Source: Kitasatospora paranensis (GTDB lineage Bacteria; Actinomycetota; Actinomycetes; Streptomycetales; Streptomycetaceae). From it: a stretch of 64,000 nt of DNA. The notes beneath the pieces are model-generated. The model had not been told where the DNA came from. It searched no databases and was given only the letters and a program-made list of their open reading frames with translations. Both the position numbers and the translations under genes were made by a program. Location of the stretch: assembly GCF_039544005.1 (NCBI RefSeq), contig NZ_BAABKV010000001.1, positions 4,898,001 through 4,962,000 of the forward strand, written 5' to 3'. Below are positions 45,600 through 54,995 of the stretch, one piece after another. How positions within the stretch are numbered: the stretch's first letter is position 1; each line of letters opens with the position of its first letter.

Positions 45600-46016
45600 T
45601 CAGTGCACGGGTGGTGCGGTGCCGGTGCAACGCGGGGCGGTGCCGCTCTCGGCCGCCACCGGCGGGGCCGCGGCCGGCGGGGGAGGTGCCGGGCGCAGCG
45701 GGCCCGCGCTGAGCGCGGTGGCAGCGGCCAGCAGGCCCGTGGCCAGGAAGCCGGGTCGATGCCGTACGGCCTGCTGGAGGCGGTGTCTGCCGCCCGCGCC
45801 GCGCCGGATCGGCGGGAAGTCGGGCACCGCACGGCGGGGCGGTACGGCGGGCGCGGGCGGGGTCGTGCAGCGGCCTGCGGCGACGGATGCCGGCAGCGCC
45901 GTCGACGGCACCATCGGGGTCGGCATCGGCATCTGGGCCGGCATCGGCAGTCGGAGCGGTGCGGGCAGGTCGGGCGCCCCGGGGGTGCCGAGGGCGTCGG
46001 GCAGCAGCTGGGCCAT
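45600..46016 (-). CDS. Hypothetical protein with one TM, resembling a truncated SAF-domain exporter component
   Basis: A 138-residue protein with a Met/Pro-rich start (PMPAQMPMPTPMVPSTALPA), a basic stretch (RRGAGGRHRLQQAVRHRPGF) and one hydrophobic segment (LATGLLAAATALSAGPL), then a short Pro/Ala tail. The N-terminal part resembles SAF/RcpC-like proteins that sit beside mscL and fmdB in streptomycetes, but the SAF domain itself is absent. It may be a shortened relative. Low certainty on function. Confidence 0.55.
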   Translation of the reverse strand: MAQLLPDALGTPGAPDLPAPLRLPMPAQMPMPTPMVPSTALPASVAAGRCTTPPAPAVPPRRAVPDFPPIRRGAGGRHRLQQAVRHRPGFLATGLLAAATALSAGPLRPAPPPPAAAPPVAAESGTAPRCTGTAPPVH

Positions 46017-46258
46017 GGTCGGGGCCTTCCGTCGGAATGTCTCCGCGGCACTCCGAGCGGCGCCGCGGAGATCAGGATGCGGTGCGCATCCGAGCCGGGC
46101 GGAAGACCGCCTCCAGGCTGTGGACAACCCGGGGGTGTGGATAACTTTCGTCCCCTGAACGAGGTAATGCCGGGGCCACAGGGAACCTCGGTGCCCAGGC
46201 CGGACCGGGGCCATGCCGGGTCCGCGCCGGGGCCACCCGGACCGCAGCCGCACGCACG

Positions 46259-46300
46259 AAGGCCCGGTACCCCACCTCGCGGTGGTGGTACCGGGCCTTT
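46259..46300 (-). terminator. fmdB-like gene terminator
   Basis: AAGGCCCGGTACC (46259-46271) pairs with GGTACCGGGCCTTT (46287-46300) around a 15-nt loop that itself contains CCACC/GGTGG. It lies 17 bp past the FmdB stop. Confidence 0.75.
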
Positions 46301-46317
46301 CGGGCCGGCAGGGTGCG

Positions 46318-46642
<325 letters not shown>

Positions 46643-46739
46643 TTGCTTCCTCCTGGCACTCTCGCCTTATGAGTGCTAACGATCGTCCATGATGCGGCAT
46701 TCCGCTGGAACAGTCCAGCGATGCCGGGTGTGAGATACC

Positions 46740-48377
46740 TCAGCCGCGCGTCGCTCCGGCCCCGACCAGCTCCGCTCCGCCGTCCGCTCCGGTGCCCGGC
46801 GCGGCCTCGGCGTGGCGCGGCAGCACCGCGTCCGCCGTCCGCCCGCCGGTTCGCCCGTCGCTTCGGCCGCCGGTCCGTTCGCCGGTCCGGCCGGCCGGAC
46901 CAGCCGTCGCACCCACGGCCAGAGCCGGAGCCCCACCCGGAGCCGAAGCCGCCCGTCCGTCCGTGTCCGCAGCCGTGTCCGCAGGCCTGTCCGCAGCCGT
47001 GCCCGCGCCCGTGGCCGGGCCGTCGACGGAGAGCGGCGCCGGGGTCTGCGGGGCGACCAGCAGGCGGCGCAGCGCCACCAGGCCGATCAGCCCGAGACCG
47101 GCCCCGGCCACCGGGACCAGGAAGCCCACGGAGGGGCCGCCGGAGTCGATGAGCCGGCCCGCGACGGTCGAGCCGATCGCCAGGCCGAGGCCGATGGCGC
47201 CGGTCAGCCAGGTGAAGGCCTCGGTCTTGGCGCCGTCCGCGACCAGCGTCTCGACCAGGGTGTAGCCGGTGATCAGGGTCGGTGCGATGGCCAGGCCGCA
47301 GAGCAGGGCGGCGACCGCCAGCGCCACGAGGTTCGGCATCGCCCACAGGGTGGAGCAGCCGAGGACGAGCAGCGCGTAGCAGCCGAGCATGCGCTGCTGC
47401 GCCGGGCGACGCCAGGCCACCAGGCCGTAGAGCACGCCGGCCAGCATCGAGCCGCCGGCGAAGACGCCGTACACGATGCCGCTGGCGCCGGCCCGGCCGA
47501 CCGACTCGGCGAAGGCGGTCACGGAGACCTGCATGGCGCCGAAGACGGTGCCCACGCCCAGGAACGAGGCGGCCAGCAGGCGGACGCCGGGCGAGGCGAG
47601 CGCGGAGGCGCTGCGGGAGCCGGCGGTCCGCGGGTGCCGGGTGGGCGCGGTGCGGCGCTGGGCGGCGAAGGCGAGGCCGCCGGCGACGGTCAGCGCGGCC
47701 TCGGCGATCAGACCGGCCGCGGGCGTGACGGTGGTGGCGATCGCGGTGGCCAGGACCGGGCCGATCACGAACGTGAACTCGTCGGTGACCGACTCGAAGG
47801 CGAACGCGGTGTTCAGGGTCGCCGGGGCGTCGGAGAGCCGGGAGACCCACCGGGCCCGGACCATGGCGCCGATCTGCGGCACGCTGGCGCCGGCCGGCGC
47901 GGCCGCCGCGAACAGGGCCCAGACCGGTGCGTGGCCGAGGGCGAGGGCGATCAGTGCGCCCACCGACAGCGCGTGCACCGCGATGCTGGGGATCAGCACC
48001 GCGGACTGGCCGTAGCGGTCGGCGAGGCGGCCGGTCTGCGGGCCGACCAGGGCCTGGGCGACGGCTGAGACGGCGGCGACGGAGCCGGCCGTCCCGTACG
48101 AGCCGTGGGTGTCCAGGACCAGCAGCACGATGCCCAGCGTGAGCATGGCGTACGGCAGGCGGGCGGCGAAGGCGGGGACGAGGAACGTCCAGGCGCCGGG
48201 GGTGCGCAGCAGCGCACCGTAGCCGACCCGGGCGGGTGCGGCGGGCGCGGTGGGTGCGGCGGTTGTCCCCGGTCCGGGGACGGTCTGCCCGGTGGCCGTG
48301 GGCCCGGCGGTTGCCGGTCCATGGGTGGTTCCGGGCGCGGCGGGCATGGGGTTGTCGACCGTTCGGCGGGCCGTCAC
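46740..48377 (-). CDS. MFS transporter
   Basis: A 545-residue 12-TM major facilitator. The first loop motif is ALVGPQTGRLADRYGQSAVL (GxLaDRxG type). Helices include TLGIVLLVLDTHGSYGTAGS, ALAVAALLCGLAIAPTLITG and GFLVPVAGAGLGLIGLVALR. Both ends are extended: about 50 Pro/Thr/Ala residues before TM1 and about 120 Gly/Ala/Asp residues after TM12 (GERTGGRSDGRTGGRTADAV), probably disordered. Substrate unknown; an efflux role is typical of this subgroup. Confidence 0.9.
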   Translation of the reverse strand: MTARRTVDNPMPAAPGTTHGPATAGPTATGQTVPGPGTTAAPTAPAAPARVGYGALLRTPGAWTFLVPAFAARLPYAMLTLGIVLLVLDTHGSYGTAGSVAAVSAVAQALVGPQTGRLADRYGQSAVLIPSIAVHALSVGALIALALGHAPVWALFAAAAPAGASVPQIGAMVRARWVSRLSDAPATLNTAFAFESVTDEFTFVIGPVLATAIATTVTPAAGLIAEAALTVAGGLAFAAQRRTAPTRHPRTAGSRSASALASPGVRLLAASFLGVGTVFGAMQVSVTAFAESVGRAGASGIVYGVFAGGSMLAGVLYGLVAWRRPAQQRMLGCYALLVLGCSTLWAMPNLVALAVAALLCGLAIAPTLITGYTLVETLVADGAKTEAFTWLTGAIGLGLAIGSTVAGRLIDSGGPSVGFLVPVAGAGLGLIGLVALRRLLVAPQTPAPLSVDGPATGAGTAADRPADTAADTDGRAASAPGGAPALAVGATAGPAGRTGERTGGRSDGRTGGRTADAVLPRHAEAAPGTGADGGAELVGAGATRG

Positions 48378-48866
48378 GGTCGGTCCTTCCTGCTGCCTGG
48401 TAGCGCGCCGGGGTGCGGGTGGGCCCCGACGGCGCCGAGAGTCGTCCTCTCGCGCGTCGACCGGGGTTGTTACCGGGTCCGGGGCCGGCCCGAGGGGTGG
48501 AAGCGGGGGCCGGCGTCAGGCTGTGTGCTGCGGACCGCGGCCGCCGAGCGGTCGCGCCAACTCTGCATCAGGCAGATGTTGCGGGTGTCATGCGTGTGGA
48601 TGGTGCAGGTACGGATCGATCCGCACCGCTCGATTGTACGGCAGACGGCGAAACCGGGCTGCCGATGCAAGCCAGGAGTAGCCCGGATCACAGCCGATGC
48701 CAGGCCGGCCGGCGGCGGGAGCCGACATCACCGCCACCGCCCGCCGCCAGCACCACCACCCGCAGCGCCCGCCACCACTCGCAGCGCCCGCCGCCAGCAC
48801 CACCACCCGCAGCGCCCGCCACCACCCGCAGCGCCCGCCGCCAGCACCACCACCCGCGGCGCCCCG
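48378..48866. other. Intergenic region with tandem repeats
   Basis: 489 bp between the MFS start and the antiporter stop on the same strand. It holds the MFS promoter, an AT-richer stretch (48560-48640), and at the right end the 47-bp tandem repeats described separately. No gene with coding bias was found. Confidence 0.5.
48733..48863. repeat. 47-bp tandem repeat, about 2.8 copies
   Basis: The landmark CCAGCACCACCACCCGC recurs at 48747, 48794 and 48841, exactly 47 bp apart. Units are nearly identical (CACTCGCA in the first versus CACCCGCA). The array ends just past the antiporter stop codon. It is not CRISPR-like: no unique spacers separate the copies. Confidence 0.8.
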
Positions 48867-50350
48867 CTACTTTCCGCGCAGCCAGCCGGCGAGCTTGCCG
48901 CCCTGGTCGACGGCGCGCAGCCGGCGTTCGGCGGCGTCCCCGACCTCCTCGGTGGTGACGACCAGCAGTTCGTCGCCGGCCCGCAGGATGGTGGTGCGGT
49001 CGGGGACGAAGCTGCTGCCCTCGCGGACGACGAGGGTGACGGCGGCGCCCTTGGGCAGGCGCAGCTCGCCGACCTCGACGCCGGACATCCGGGAGCCGGG
49101 GGCCAGGGCGACCGACAGCAGGTGACCGTGCAGCTTCTCCAGCGGCGCGGACTCGATGCCGAGGTCCTGGCCCATGTCGCCCTCGCCGATCCGCAGCCAC
49201 CGGGCGACCAGCGGCAGGGTCGGGCCCTGGAGCAGGGTGAAGGCGACGACCAGGATGAAGACGATGTTGAAGACCTCCTGGGCCCGGGTGCGTCGGCGAC
49301 CATCGGGATGGTCGCCAGCACGATGGGCACCGCGCCGCGCAGCCCGGCCCAGCTGAGCAGCGCCTGCTCGCGCCAGGGGATCCGGAACGGCGTCAGCGCG
49401 GCGACCACCGAGGCCGGGCGGGCGAGGAAGACCAGCACCGCCCCGCTGACCAGGGCGGGCACCACCGCGGAGCCCATCTGGCTGGGGGTGCAGAGCAGGC
49501 CGAGCACGACGAACATGCCGATCTGCCCGATCCAGGCCAGCCCGTCGGCGAAGCCGCGGACGGCCGGGCCGTGCGGCAGCTTGGAGTTCCCGAGGATCAC
49601 GGCGGCGGTGTACACCGCCAGGAAGCCGGAGCCGTGCAGCAGCGAGCCGCCCGCGTACGCCAGCACGGTGAGCGCCAGTACCGCGATCGGGTAGAGGCCG
49701 GAGGACGGCAGGGCGACGTGCTTCACCGCGTACGCGCCGAGTCGGCCGACGGCGTAGCCGACCGCCGCGCCGATGGCGAGTTCGGCGATGATCGTGCCGG
49801 CCAGGACGTACCAGGGGTCGAGCGGGCCGGTGGTGGCGAAGGCGACGACGAGGATGACCACCGGCGCGTCGTTGAGGCCGGACTCGGCCTCCAGCAGGCC
49901 GGTGAGGCGGCGGGGCAGCGGCACCATCCGCAGCACGGAGAAGACCGCGGCGGCGTCGGTGGACGAGACGATGGCGCCCAGCAGCAGGGCCGTCCGCCAG
50001 TCGAGGTCGATCAGCAGGTGTGCGCCGGCAGCGGTGACCAGGACGCTGATCACGACGCCGACGGTGGCGAGGACGCCGGCCGCGGGCATGACCGGCTTGA
50101 TCGAACGCCAGCTGGTCTTGAGGCCGCCCTCGGCGAGGATCACCACCAGTGCCGCGTAGCCGAGGACCTGGGTGAGCTCGGCGTTGTGGAAGGCGAAGCC
50201 CAGGCCGTTCGGGCCGAGCGCGACGCCGATGCCGAGGTAGATCAGGAGGCTGGGGAGCCCGGAGCGGGTGGAGAAGCGCACGGCGACCACCGCGACCAGA
50301 AGGATCACGGAGAACTCGAGCAGGAACGTGTTCAGGCGGTCGACGGTCAC
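48867..50350 (-). CDS. Potassium/proton antiporter, CPA1/CPA2 family with TrkA-C domain (one apparent frameshift)
   Basis: A 494-residue cation/H+ antiporter with about 12 TM helices, including GLPSLLIYLGIGVALGPNGL, ALLLGAIVSSTDAAAVFSVL (the ion-binding STDAA) and LLEAESGLNDAPVVILVVAF. A cytoplasmic TrkA-C domain follows (LRLPKGAAVTLVVREGSSFV; GDELLVVTTEEVGDAAERRL). The frame breaks at about 49280-49288; one added base joins PMVADAPGA to QEVFNIVFILVVAF. It exports K+ or Na+ in exchange for protons. Confidence 0.9.
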
Positions 50351-50568
50351 GCAGGGGCACCTCGGCAGGGAGGGAGCGGCTGATGATTCGTTACTCGGTC
50401 CAACATTTTACCTGATCTTTGACGATGGTCCTCCGCCGTCGTCCACGGTCATCTTCGCCCGGTATCGTCCCCCTGATCCAGCGCAGGCGTCCCCGGTGCA
50501 CGCCCGCTGGCTGAGCCGCCCTAATGTGGTGACCTGTCACGGCCGCCACCACCCAGCCAAGGACCCAG

Positions 50569-53304
50569 ATGCCCCGCTCGAAGAAGTTCCGGCGCGCCCG
50601 TCTGATCGTGCCCGTGCTGATCGTGCTGCTGATCGTCGGGCTCGGCGGCGGCGGCTGGTGGGCGGTGCACACCGTGCGCTCGTCCTTCCCGGACGTGACC
50701 GGCACCGTCCGGGTCGCCGGGATGTCCGCGCCGGTGGACGTGAAGCGCGACGACAAGGGCATCCCGCAGCTGTACGCGGACACCTCCGACGACCTCTTCC
50801 GCGCGCAGGGCTACGTGCAGGCCCAGGACCGTTTCTGGGAGATGGACGTCCGGCGCCACATCACCTCCGGCCGGCTCTCCGAGATGTTCGGCTCCGGCCA
50901 GGTCGAGACGGACGCCTTCCTGCGGACGATGGGCTGGTACCGGGTCGCGCAGCAGGAGTACGACACCGTCCTCTCCGCCGAGACCAAGAAGTACCTGCAG
51001 GCCTACACCGACGGTGTGAACGCCTGGCTCGCCGAGCACCCGGGCGGGGCCGGCGCCTCCCTGGAGTACGCCCTGCTCGGCACCCAGAACAGCAGCTACA
51101 AGCCGCAGCGCTGGAGCCCGGTCGACTCGGTCGCCTGGCTCAAGGCGATGGCCTGGAACCTCTCCGGGAACCTCACCGAGGAGGTCGACCGTTCGCTGCT
51201 CTCGCAGAACTTCAGCAAGGAGCAGGTCGACCAGCTGTACCCGGACTACCCGTACGACCGCAACGGCACCATCGTGCAGACCGGCACCCTCAGCGCGGAC
51301 GGCACCACCTACAAGCCGGCCGGCCAGGGCGGCTCCGGTGCCACCACGTCCTCCGGGTCCACCGCGCAGGGCCGGGCCACCGCCGAGGCGCTGCTCAAGG
51401 GCGTGACCGACCGGATGGCCGCGATGCCGCAGCTGCTCGGCCCGCAGGGCCAGGGCATCGGCTCCAACTCGTGGGTCGTCGACGGCGACCACACCACCAC
51501 CGGCAAGCCGCTGCTGGCCAACGACCCGCACCTCGGCCCCGGCATGCCGTCGGTCTGGTACCAGATGGGCCTGCACTGCCGCACCGTCGGCCCCGCCTGC
51601 GGCTACGACGTGAGCGGCTTCACCTTCGCCGGCATGCCCGGCGTGGTCATCGGCCACAACCAGAACATCTCGTGGGGCTTCACCAACCTCGGCGCCGACG
51701 TCACCGACCTCTACCTGGAGAAGGTCACCGGCCCCGACACCTACCTGCGCGACGGCCAGGACGTGAAGTTCACGACCCGCAAGGAGACCATCAAGGTCGC
51801 CGGCGGCGCCGACCGCACCATCACGGTGCGCACCACCGAGAACGGCCCGCTGATCTCCGACCAGTCCACGGAACAGCAGAACGTCGGCACCTACGCGCCC
51901 ACCGGAAACGCCGCCCCGGACCGCGCCAGCGGCTACGGCGTCGCCCTCCGGTGGACGGCCCTCACCCCCGGCACGACGATGGACGCCGTCTTCGAGCTCG
52001 ACCGCGCGGCCGACTGGACGGGCTTCCGCAAGGCCGCCGCCGACTTCGCCGTCCCCGCCCAGAACCTCATCTACGCCGACACCAAGGGCAACATCGGCTA
52101 CCAGGCGCCCGGTGTCATCCCCGTCCGCGGCAAGGGCGACGGCCGCTTCCCGGCCCCCGGCTGGGACTCCGCGTACGACTGGAAGAAGAACCCGCTCCCC
52201 TTCACGGCGCTGCCGTACGTCTACAACCCGCCGGCCGGCTACATCGTCACCGCCAACCAGGCCGTGGTCGACAGCACGTACAAGCCCCTGCTGACCACCG
52301 ACTGGGAGTACGGCACCCGGGCCAAGCAGATCACCGACGACATCGAGGGCAAGCTCAAGAACGGCGGCAAGATCTCGCCGTCCGACATGAGCACCATGCA
52401 GCTGGACAACACCAGCGTGATGGCCAAGACCCTGGTGCCGATGCTGCTCAAGATCAAGATCAACGACCCGTACGTGCGCGAGGCCCAGGACCTGCTGAAG
52501 GACTGGAACTACCAGCAGGACGCGGACTCGGCCGCCGCCGCCTACTACAACGGCGTCTGGCGGGCCCTGCTCACCCTGGCCTTCGGCCAGAAGCTGCCGG
52601 CCGACATGCGCGCCGAGGGCGACTGCCTGCTGGTCCGCCAGAAGGCCAACTCGAACCTGCCCGACGACGCCCTCAACAACACCGTCAAGCCCGTCACCGA
52701 ATGCGGCACCCGCAAGCCCTCGCAGGCCCAGCCGGACGGCGGCGACCGCTGGATGGAGGTCGTCCGCCAGCAGCTCACCAAGCCCGACAGCAGCTGGTGG
52801 GACTACATCGACTCCGACCACATTCCGCAGCAGGGCCTGAACAACCTGCTGGCCCAGGCGATGAAGAACGCCCGCCAGGACCTCACCGCCTACCTCGGCA
52901 AGTCCGTCTCCACCTGGACGTGGGGCCGCCTGCACACCCTCACGCTCAAGGAGACGACGCTCGGCAGCGACGACTCCTCGATCGCCTCCGGCCTCGTCCA
53001 CAAGCTGCTCAACCGCGGCCCCTACCGGCTCTCCGGCTCCAGCGCCGCGGTCAACGCCGCGGGCTGGAACGCGGCCGCCGGCTACCAGGTCGACTGGATC
53101 CCCTCGATGCGCATGGTCGTCGACCTCAGCGACTTCGACGCCTCGCGCTGGATCAACGTCGGCGGCGCCTCCGGCCATGCCTTCCACGCCAACTACAACG
53201 ACCAGACCGACCTCTGGGCGAGCGGGCAGCTGCTGCCCTGGGCCTTCTCCGCGAAGGCCGTCGAACAGGGCGCCACGCACACCATGACGCTCACGGCCGG
53301 CTGA
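50569..53304 (+). CDS. Penicillin acylase family protein (Ntn-hydrolase)
   Basis: A 911-residue S45 peptidase-family proenzyme with an N-terminal membrane anchor/signal (LIVPVLIVLLIVGLGGGGWW). The alpha subunit contains IPQLYADTSDDLFRAQGYVQ and AQDRFWEMDVRRHITSGRLS. The autocatalytic serine is S299 in GIGSNSWVVDG, followed by the beta-subunit motifs GKPLLANDPHLG and GVVIGHNQNISWGFTNLGAD. Family members cleave acyl side chains of beta-lactams, acyl-homoserine lactones or lipopeptides; the natural substrate cannot be read from sequence. It is divergent from the antiporter and ends at a terminator. Confidence 0.94.
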   Translation: MPRSKKFRRARLIVPVLIVLLIVGLGGGGWWAVHTVRSSFPDVTGTVRVAGMSAPVDVKRDDKGIPQLYADTSDDLFRAQGYVQAQDRFWEMDVRRHITSGRLSEMFGSGQVETDAFLRTMGWYRVAQQEYDTVLSAETKKYLQAYTDGVNAWLAEHPGGAGASLEYALLGTQNSSYKPQRWSPVDSVAWLKAMAWNLSGNLTEEVDRSLLSQNFSKEQVDQLYPDYPYDRNGTIVQTGTLSADGTTYKPAGQGGSGATTSSGSTAQGRATAEALLKGVTDRMAAMPQLLGPQGQGIGSNSWVVDGDHTTTGKPLLANDPHLGPGMPSVWYQMGLHCRTVGPACGYDVSGFTFAGMPGVVIGHNQNISWGFTNLGADVTDLYLEKVTGPDTYLRDGQDVKFTTRKETIKVAGGADRTITVRTTENGPLISDQSTEQQNVGTYAPTGNAAPDRASGYGVALRWTALTPGTTMDAVFELDRAADWTGFRKAAADFAVPAQNLIYADTKGNIGYQAPGVIPVRGKGDGRFPAPGWDSAYDWKKNPLPFTALPYVYNPPAGYIVTANQAVVDSTYKPLLTTDWEYGTRAKQITDDIEGKLKNGGKISPSDMSTMQLDNTSVMAKTLVPMLLKIKINDPYVREAQDLLKDWNYQQDADSAAAAYYNGVWRALLTLAFGQKLPADMRAEGDCLLVRQKANSNLPDDALNNTVKPVTECGTRKPSQAQPDGGDRWMEVVRQQLTKPDSSWWDYIDSDHIPQQGLNNLLAQAMKNARQDLTAYLGKSVSTWTWGRLHTLTLKETTLGSDDSSIASGLVHKLLNRGPYRLSGSSAAVNAAGWNAAAGYQVDWIPSMRMVVDLSDFDASRWINVGGASGHAFHANYNDQTDLWASGQLLPWAFSAKAVEQGATHTMTLTAG

Positions 53305-53330
53305 CCCGGCCACCGGTCGCACACCGGAGG

Positions 53331-53360
53331 GCGCGGGCGACCGCGCCCCCTCCGGCGTGT
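53331..53360. terminator. Convergent terminator, acylase / 5-FTHF cyclo-ligase
   Basis: ACACCGGAGGG and CCCTCCGGCGTGT, with an inner CGCG/CGCG, form an imperfect hairpin 27 bp after the acylase stop and 17 bp before the stop of the opposing gene. Confidence 0.55.
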
Positions 53361-53376
53361 CCGCCCGCGCCGGGGC

Positions 53377-53997
53377 CTACGCCCGCGCCGGGCCCCACGT
53401 CTGCTGCCCGCCGAGGCGGTGCAGTCCCGACGGCGTCACCACCGCGTCCACCGGCCGGTCGTGCGGCTCGGCGGGCACCGTCTCCAGCAGCTCGTGCTCG
53501 TACAGCAGGACGGCCAGACGCGGCCGCGCCCCGGCCGCCGCCAGCCGGGCCAGCACCCGGTCGTAGCTGCCGCCGCCGCGGCCCAGCCGCAATCCGCCGC
53601 GGTCCACCGCCAGGCCCGGCAGCAGCACCAGCCCGGCCCCGCAGACCGCCTCAGGGCCGAGCCGCGGGCCGGTCGGCTCCAGCAGGCCGCGGCCCGCCGG
53701 GGCCAGCCCGCCCGGTCCGTCGTAGGCCGCCCAGTCCAGGTCGTTGTCGGCCAGCAGGACCGGCAGCAGCACCCGCACCCCACGGGCCGCCAGCGCGTCC
53801 AGCAGCGGCCCGGTGCCCGGCTCGCCGCCCACCGACACGTACGCCGCCACGGTGCCGCCCGGATCGGCCAGCCCGGCCGCGTGCCCGGCCAGTGCCGCGG
53901 CCGCCGCTGCCCGCCGATCGGGTGACATGGCCCGCCGTTCCGCCAGCAGGCGTGACCTCAGTGCGGTCTTCTCGTTGTGCAATGGATTGGCAGTCAA
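53377..53997 (-). CDS. 5-formyltetrahydrofolate cyclo-ligase
   Basis: A 206-residue ATP-dependent enzyme that converts 5-formyl-THF to 5,10-methenyl-THF. Characteristic segments are EKTALRSRLLAERRAMSPDR, then VLLPVLLADNDLDWAAYDG, CGAGLVLLPGLAVDRGGLRL and the nucleotide-loop GRGGGSYDRVLARL. No ATG is available; TTG 53997 (LTANPLHNEK) is the best start, with TTG 53982 as the alternative. It is divergent from the GGDEF gene across a short region with a palindrome. Confidence 0.93.
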   Translation of the reverse strand: MTANPLHNEKTALRSRLLAERRAMSPDRRAAAAAALAGHAAGLADPGGTVAAYVSVGGEPGTGPLLDALAARGVRVLLPVLLADNDLDWAAYDGPGGLAPAGRGLLEPTGPRLGPEAVCGAGLVLLPGLAVDRGGLRLGRGGGSYDRVLARLAAAGARPRLAVLLYEHELLETVPAEPHDRPVDAVVTPSGLHRLGGQQTWGPARA

Positions 53998-54013
53998 GAG
54001 TTCCCCACAGCTC

Positions 54014-54029
54014 GGCACCGATCGGTGCC
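54014..54029. promoter_or_regulatory. 16-bp palindrome in the divergent promoter
   Basis: GGCACCGATCGGTGCC is a perfect 16-bp inverted repeat, flanked by CTCG and CCGAG, in the 59-bp gap between the cyclo-ligase and GGDEF starts. It is well placed for an operator controlling both genes. Confidence 0.45.
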
Positions 54030-54056
54030 CCGAGCCTGACACGCGGAAGGCGCCGG

Positions 54057-54940
54057 ATGTCCACCCCGCTCCTGGTCGACGCCCTCGCGGCGCTCGCCGC
54101 CCCGCGCTGGCCGGCGCCGGGCTGCTCGGCCTGCGGCTGCGCCGCGCCGCGGCCGCTGCCGCCGGGCGGGAGTCCGCGCTGCGCCGGGAGATCGGCGAAC
54201 TCCAGCGCGAACGCGACGAACTCCAGCGCACCGCCTCCTGCGACCCGCTGACCGGCGTGTGGAACTACCGCCACCTGCAGATCACCCTCGACAAGGAGAT
54301 CGAACGCGCCCGGCGGGCCGAGAGCGCCGACGAGAAGCGTCCGCTCGCCCTGCTCATGCTGGAGATCGCCGGCTTCGACGCCGTCGTCGCCGAGCACGGC
54401 CGCAGCCGGGCCGGCGCCGTCCTGCGCGACCTCGCCCAGCGGCTCGCCGTCGAGATCCGCCGCTCCGACACCCTCGGCCGGTACGGCGGCGAGGAGTTCG
54501 TGGTGCTGCTCCCCGACACCGGCGCCGAGGGCGCCGCGCAGGTCGCCGAGCGGCTCTGCTGGGCCGTCCGCCGCCACCGGCTGCTCGACTGGTCGGCCCC
54601 CGCCCCCGCCCCCGGCCACACCCGGCTCCGCGCCGCCGAGCACGGCGCCGGCCGCGACAACGGCCTCACCGCCACCATCGGGATCGCCGTGATGCCCCGG
54701 GACGGCGGCCACGCCGCCCTGCTGCTCCGTGCCGCCGACCGCGCCCTCGGCGAGGCCCGGCAGGCCGGCGGCGACTGCTGGCGGGGCGCCCCGGCGGACG
54801 CCGCGGCCGGGCCGTCGGAGCAGCCCGCCGCGCCCGGTAGTGTGTCCGGATGTGTCGGCGGGGCCACCCTCACCTCGGCCGGCCATGCCCGCACCGCTGC
54901 TGCCGCTGCCGCCACGGTCGCCGCACGGGACGGGGTCTAA
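54057..54940 (+). CDS. GGDEF-domain protein (putative diguanylate cyclase; one apparent frameshift)
   Basis: A 294-residue protein with one N-terminal hydrophobic segment (ALAGAGLLGLRL), a short coiled coil (SALRREIGELQRERDELQRT) and a GGDEF domain: ASCDPLTGVWNYRHLQITLD and catalytic RYGGEEFVVLLPD. The usual D-x-x-x-F-K substrate/metal region reads EIAGFDAVVAEHG, so the first metal aspartate appears replaced by glutamate. The frame shifts at C4 54101-54104; one added C gives AAPALAGAGLLG. Proteins like this (CdgA/SCO-type) are common beside galU in streptomycetes. Confidence 0.85.
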
Positions 54941-54995
54941 GACCCGATTCACCTCGCTCTCAGTGGGCGCTAAATCGCCTTAGTAAGGTCGACCC

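Noticed and set aside
48733..48863. CRISPR array
   Set aside because: The 47-bp units are directly adjacent with no unique spacers, are almost only C/G/A, and no cas genes are nearby.
50268..54251. 1327-codon open frame on the + strand
   Set aside because: It is mostly an alternative frame of the penicillin acylase gene, with low-complexity Arg/Pro composition. Only its last part coincides with the real GGDEF start.
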